Assembly (NCBI RefSeq): GCF_022458985.1
Contig: NC_061781.1
Location: forward strand, 5,381,501-5,445,500
Source: Mugil cephalus
Lineage: Eukaryota > Chordata > Actinopteri > Mugiliformes > Mugilidae
DNA: 64,000 nt
Direction: 5' to 3'
In this document: one piece after another, positions 62,281-64,000 of the stretch
Position numbering within the stretch: the stretch's first letter is position 1
Layout: the number at the start of each line of letters is the position of its first letter
Program-made: the position numbers and the translations under genes
The notes under the pieces: generated by a model
The model's database searches: none
Seen by the model: the letters and a program-made list of their open reading frames with translations, nothing else
Told to the model about the DNA's origin: nothing

Positions 62281-64000
62281 TTAAGAGCAACATGCACAAT
62301 GGATAAACAACAAAAACAAATCACTTCCCACAGCAGTAATGACCTTAGTCTGGAGGCAGCAGGCAGCCTGTTGCAGACTGTGGCACCTTCTTATCATCTC
62401 ACTCAGTTGTTTTTCATTAAAACCAGCCTTCACAGCTACTTTAATATGAGGTAACATGTCTGAAAATTTGTACAAAACTCGTTGTTCCTTCATCAATTGA
62501 ATTGGCAGAATACATCCTTCAGGACCAATGGCCAAATAATTCACAGACTAGCTGCAATTGTATTTGTAGGAAACCAGCAGCCAGATTATTGTACTCAACA
62601 GAGGAATCAATAGCAGCTACACAATAGCACTCCAGCAGAGGTCTCATAGCAGACATCAAAGATGCACAACCAGGTGACATCTTAGCAATACTCGAATAGT
62701 TGCTATGGTAAAAGTGTCAGCTAAATTAAAACCTGGAAAAGTCCAACAAGACCAGAAGTCTTCAGCAGATTGTAAATACAGAACATACTTTACTATCCGG
62801 AGTACAATGGAAATTGGCATGCAGCTTACACAACAAATCTCTCCCTAATAGATTTACTGGTTTTTTTTCTGAAATAAGAAATACATGTTCAACGTCTGAA
62901 CCTGCCACTGAAACATGACTTGGTTTAGATAATGGCTCAGTTAAAGGAGTACCAGAGGCACCCACAATGTAAACACATGTGATGTGGGTGTACACACAAT
63001 TTCGATAGAAACTGAAATTGTAGCTCCACTGTTTACCACAATTTCTATTTTTGTACCATCAGCCTCAAGTGGTATAAAATTTTCAGAGGCCGTATGAAAA
63101 AGGGTAATTGTTGCAGCTTCTAAAACCGGTTCTGAATCTGCCTCCATCATTCTGTGGTGTCCCTAGCGTGGCTGAAACACAGCTGGTCACTGTGTTGTAG
63201 GAGGAGGAGGAGGAGGAGAAGGAGGAGGAGGCAATGCACGCAATGGGGGCCACTGTTGTGGGTAGTGATCCTCAAGAACATATCGATCCTGATTATTTTG
63301 AAATGGATGTCTTCTGAATGAACCTTCACGTGCCCAGTGTCCAGATCTACCACACCTACGGCAATTTCCCTTTCTTTTAGCTGCCTGTTGTGTACATAGG
63401 TTTGTGTGTGCATGGGACAGCGCTGGCTAATGTACAACCTGCACCACTTGTTTTGTGTTCACAGATTTTCTGGGAGTAAAGCAACCATCTTTGTAAATTT
63501 CCATCACTCTACGCAGAGTTACTTTAAATCTCACCATTCCATATTGAAAGATTTCATAAAGATGTCAGTGACAAAATCTGAGGACACAACCAGGGCAAAG
63601 TTAGCAGTGGGGTATAGGAAGTCTGTCTTTCTTTTAAATTTCCATCACTCTACCTATCAGTTCACTGATACTCATGCCCCTGCCAATTTCTGTTAGCAAC
63701 TCGATACAGATTAGCAATCTGTGGACTAATATTTGACATGAACACACTCACTGCTAGCCTATCACCTTCTCTCATGTCAGATCCCATGCTTTCATCCAAG
63801 CAGTTTGAAAACAGCTGAATAAATGCTGGCAGTGATTTGCTACATTCCTGGATACACAAAGCAATTTTAGATGAATTGCCAGTAGTATGTGCACACCTCT
63901 TAATGGCTTCTTTTGCTCTGTTCTCCAACCAATCCTCCAGAGTCACAGCTGCAGGCCACTGTCCTCCTGTCTCACTCCTTGGCAGGGCAAATGTATCTTT
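62281..64000 (-). mobile_element. Endogenous retrovirus gag-protease remnant
   Basis: Old retroviral insertion on the minus strand, running off the window end. In gene order there is a capsid-like frame (63,662 to at least 63,946). Next comes a nucleocapsid-like stretch (about 63,300-63,380) with a Cys-Cys-His zinc-knuckle pattern whose last Cys position is substituted, then a proline-rich stretch encoded by a GGAGGA repeat. An aspartic-protease-like region follows (62,762-63,150); it ends in a LLGRDLL-type segment and its usual Asp-Ser/Thr-Gly active site appears altered to Asn-Ser-Gly. A further frame at 62,281-62,544 is not identified. Stops and frame changes separate the parts, so it is not functional as read. 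Confidence 0.65.
63197..63234. repeat. (GGA)n simple repeat
   Basis: GGAGGA-rich tract inside the retroviral remnant. On the minus strand it codes for the proline-rich run after the zinc-knuckle-like segment. Confidence 0.85.

Noticed and set aside
63197..63234. Regularly spaced GGAGGA units as a CRISPR-like or regulatory array
   Set aside because: Plain simple-sequence repeat coding for prolines in the retroviral remnant.

Overview
The window is nuclear DNA from a ray-finned (teleost) fish. It holds spliced vertebrate genes with GT-AG introns, Tc1-family transposons, a Ty3/gypsy integrase, a Tx1-like LINE, an endogenous-retrovirus fragment and many microsatellites. All recognised host genes lie on the minus strand. 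The ancestral order in the direction of transcription is ubxn4, an integrin beta-2-like gene (itgb2), then a C2orf76 (UPF0538) homologue.

The dominant structure is a direct tandem duplication of about 27 kb. Unit A spans about 396-27,705 and unit B about 27,709-54,686. Their join at about 27,706 sits inside what was ubxn4 intron 7. Unit A carries an intact c2orf76 (925-4,067), an itgb2 copy with a normal NPxF-bearing tail (6,309-19,073) and a promoterless 3' fragment of ubxn4 (exons 8-13, 23,912-27,334). Unit B carries c2orf76 without exon 1 (28,236-30,391), a second full-length itgb2 copy (31,294-42,362) and the 3' half of the real ubxn4. The ubxn4 5' exons continue outside the duplication to 60,782.

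I reconstructed the exons by hand from splice sites and reading phase. c2orf76-A gives 126 aa, ubxn4 513 aa, itgb2-A 774 aa and itgb2-B 777 aa, all with continuous phase. The two itgb2 copies match closely from signal peptide to stalk but differ sharply in the last exons. itgb2-B has lost the exon with both NPxF motifs. It has also lost the membrane-proximal Arg-Asp pair, and it ends in a novel basic tail read from former intron. The copy therefore looks like a beta-2 subunit with its inside-out signalling parts removed. The missing itgb2-B terminal exon and the missing c2orf76-B first exon face each other, and the phases would allow an in-frame chimera.

The rest is introns and transposon-rich spacer. 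After ubxn4, 60,783-64,000 holds a LINE fragment and a decayed retroviral gag-protease remnant on the minus strand that runs off the window end. I found no RNA genes, CRISPR arrays or bacterial-type features. All splice choices and copy comparisons were made by eye, without alignment or expression data.
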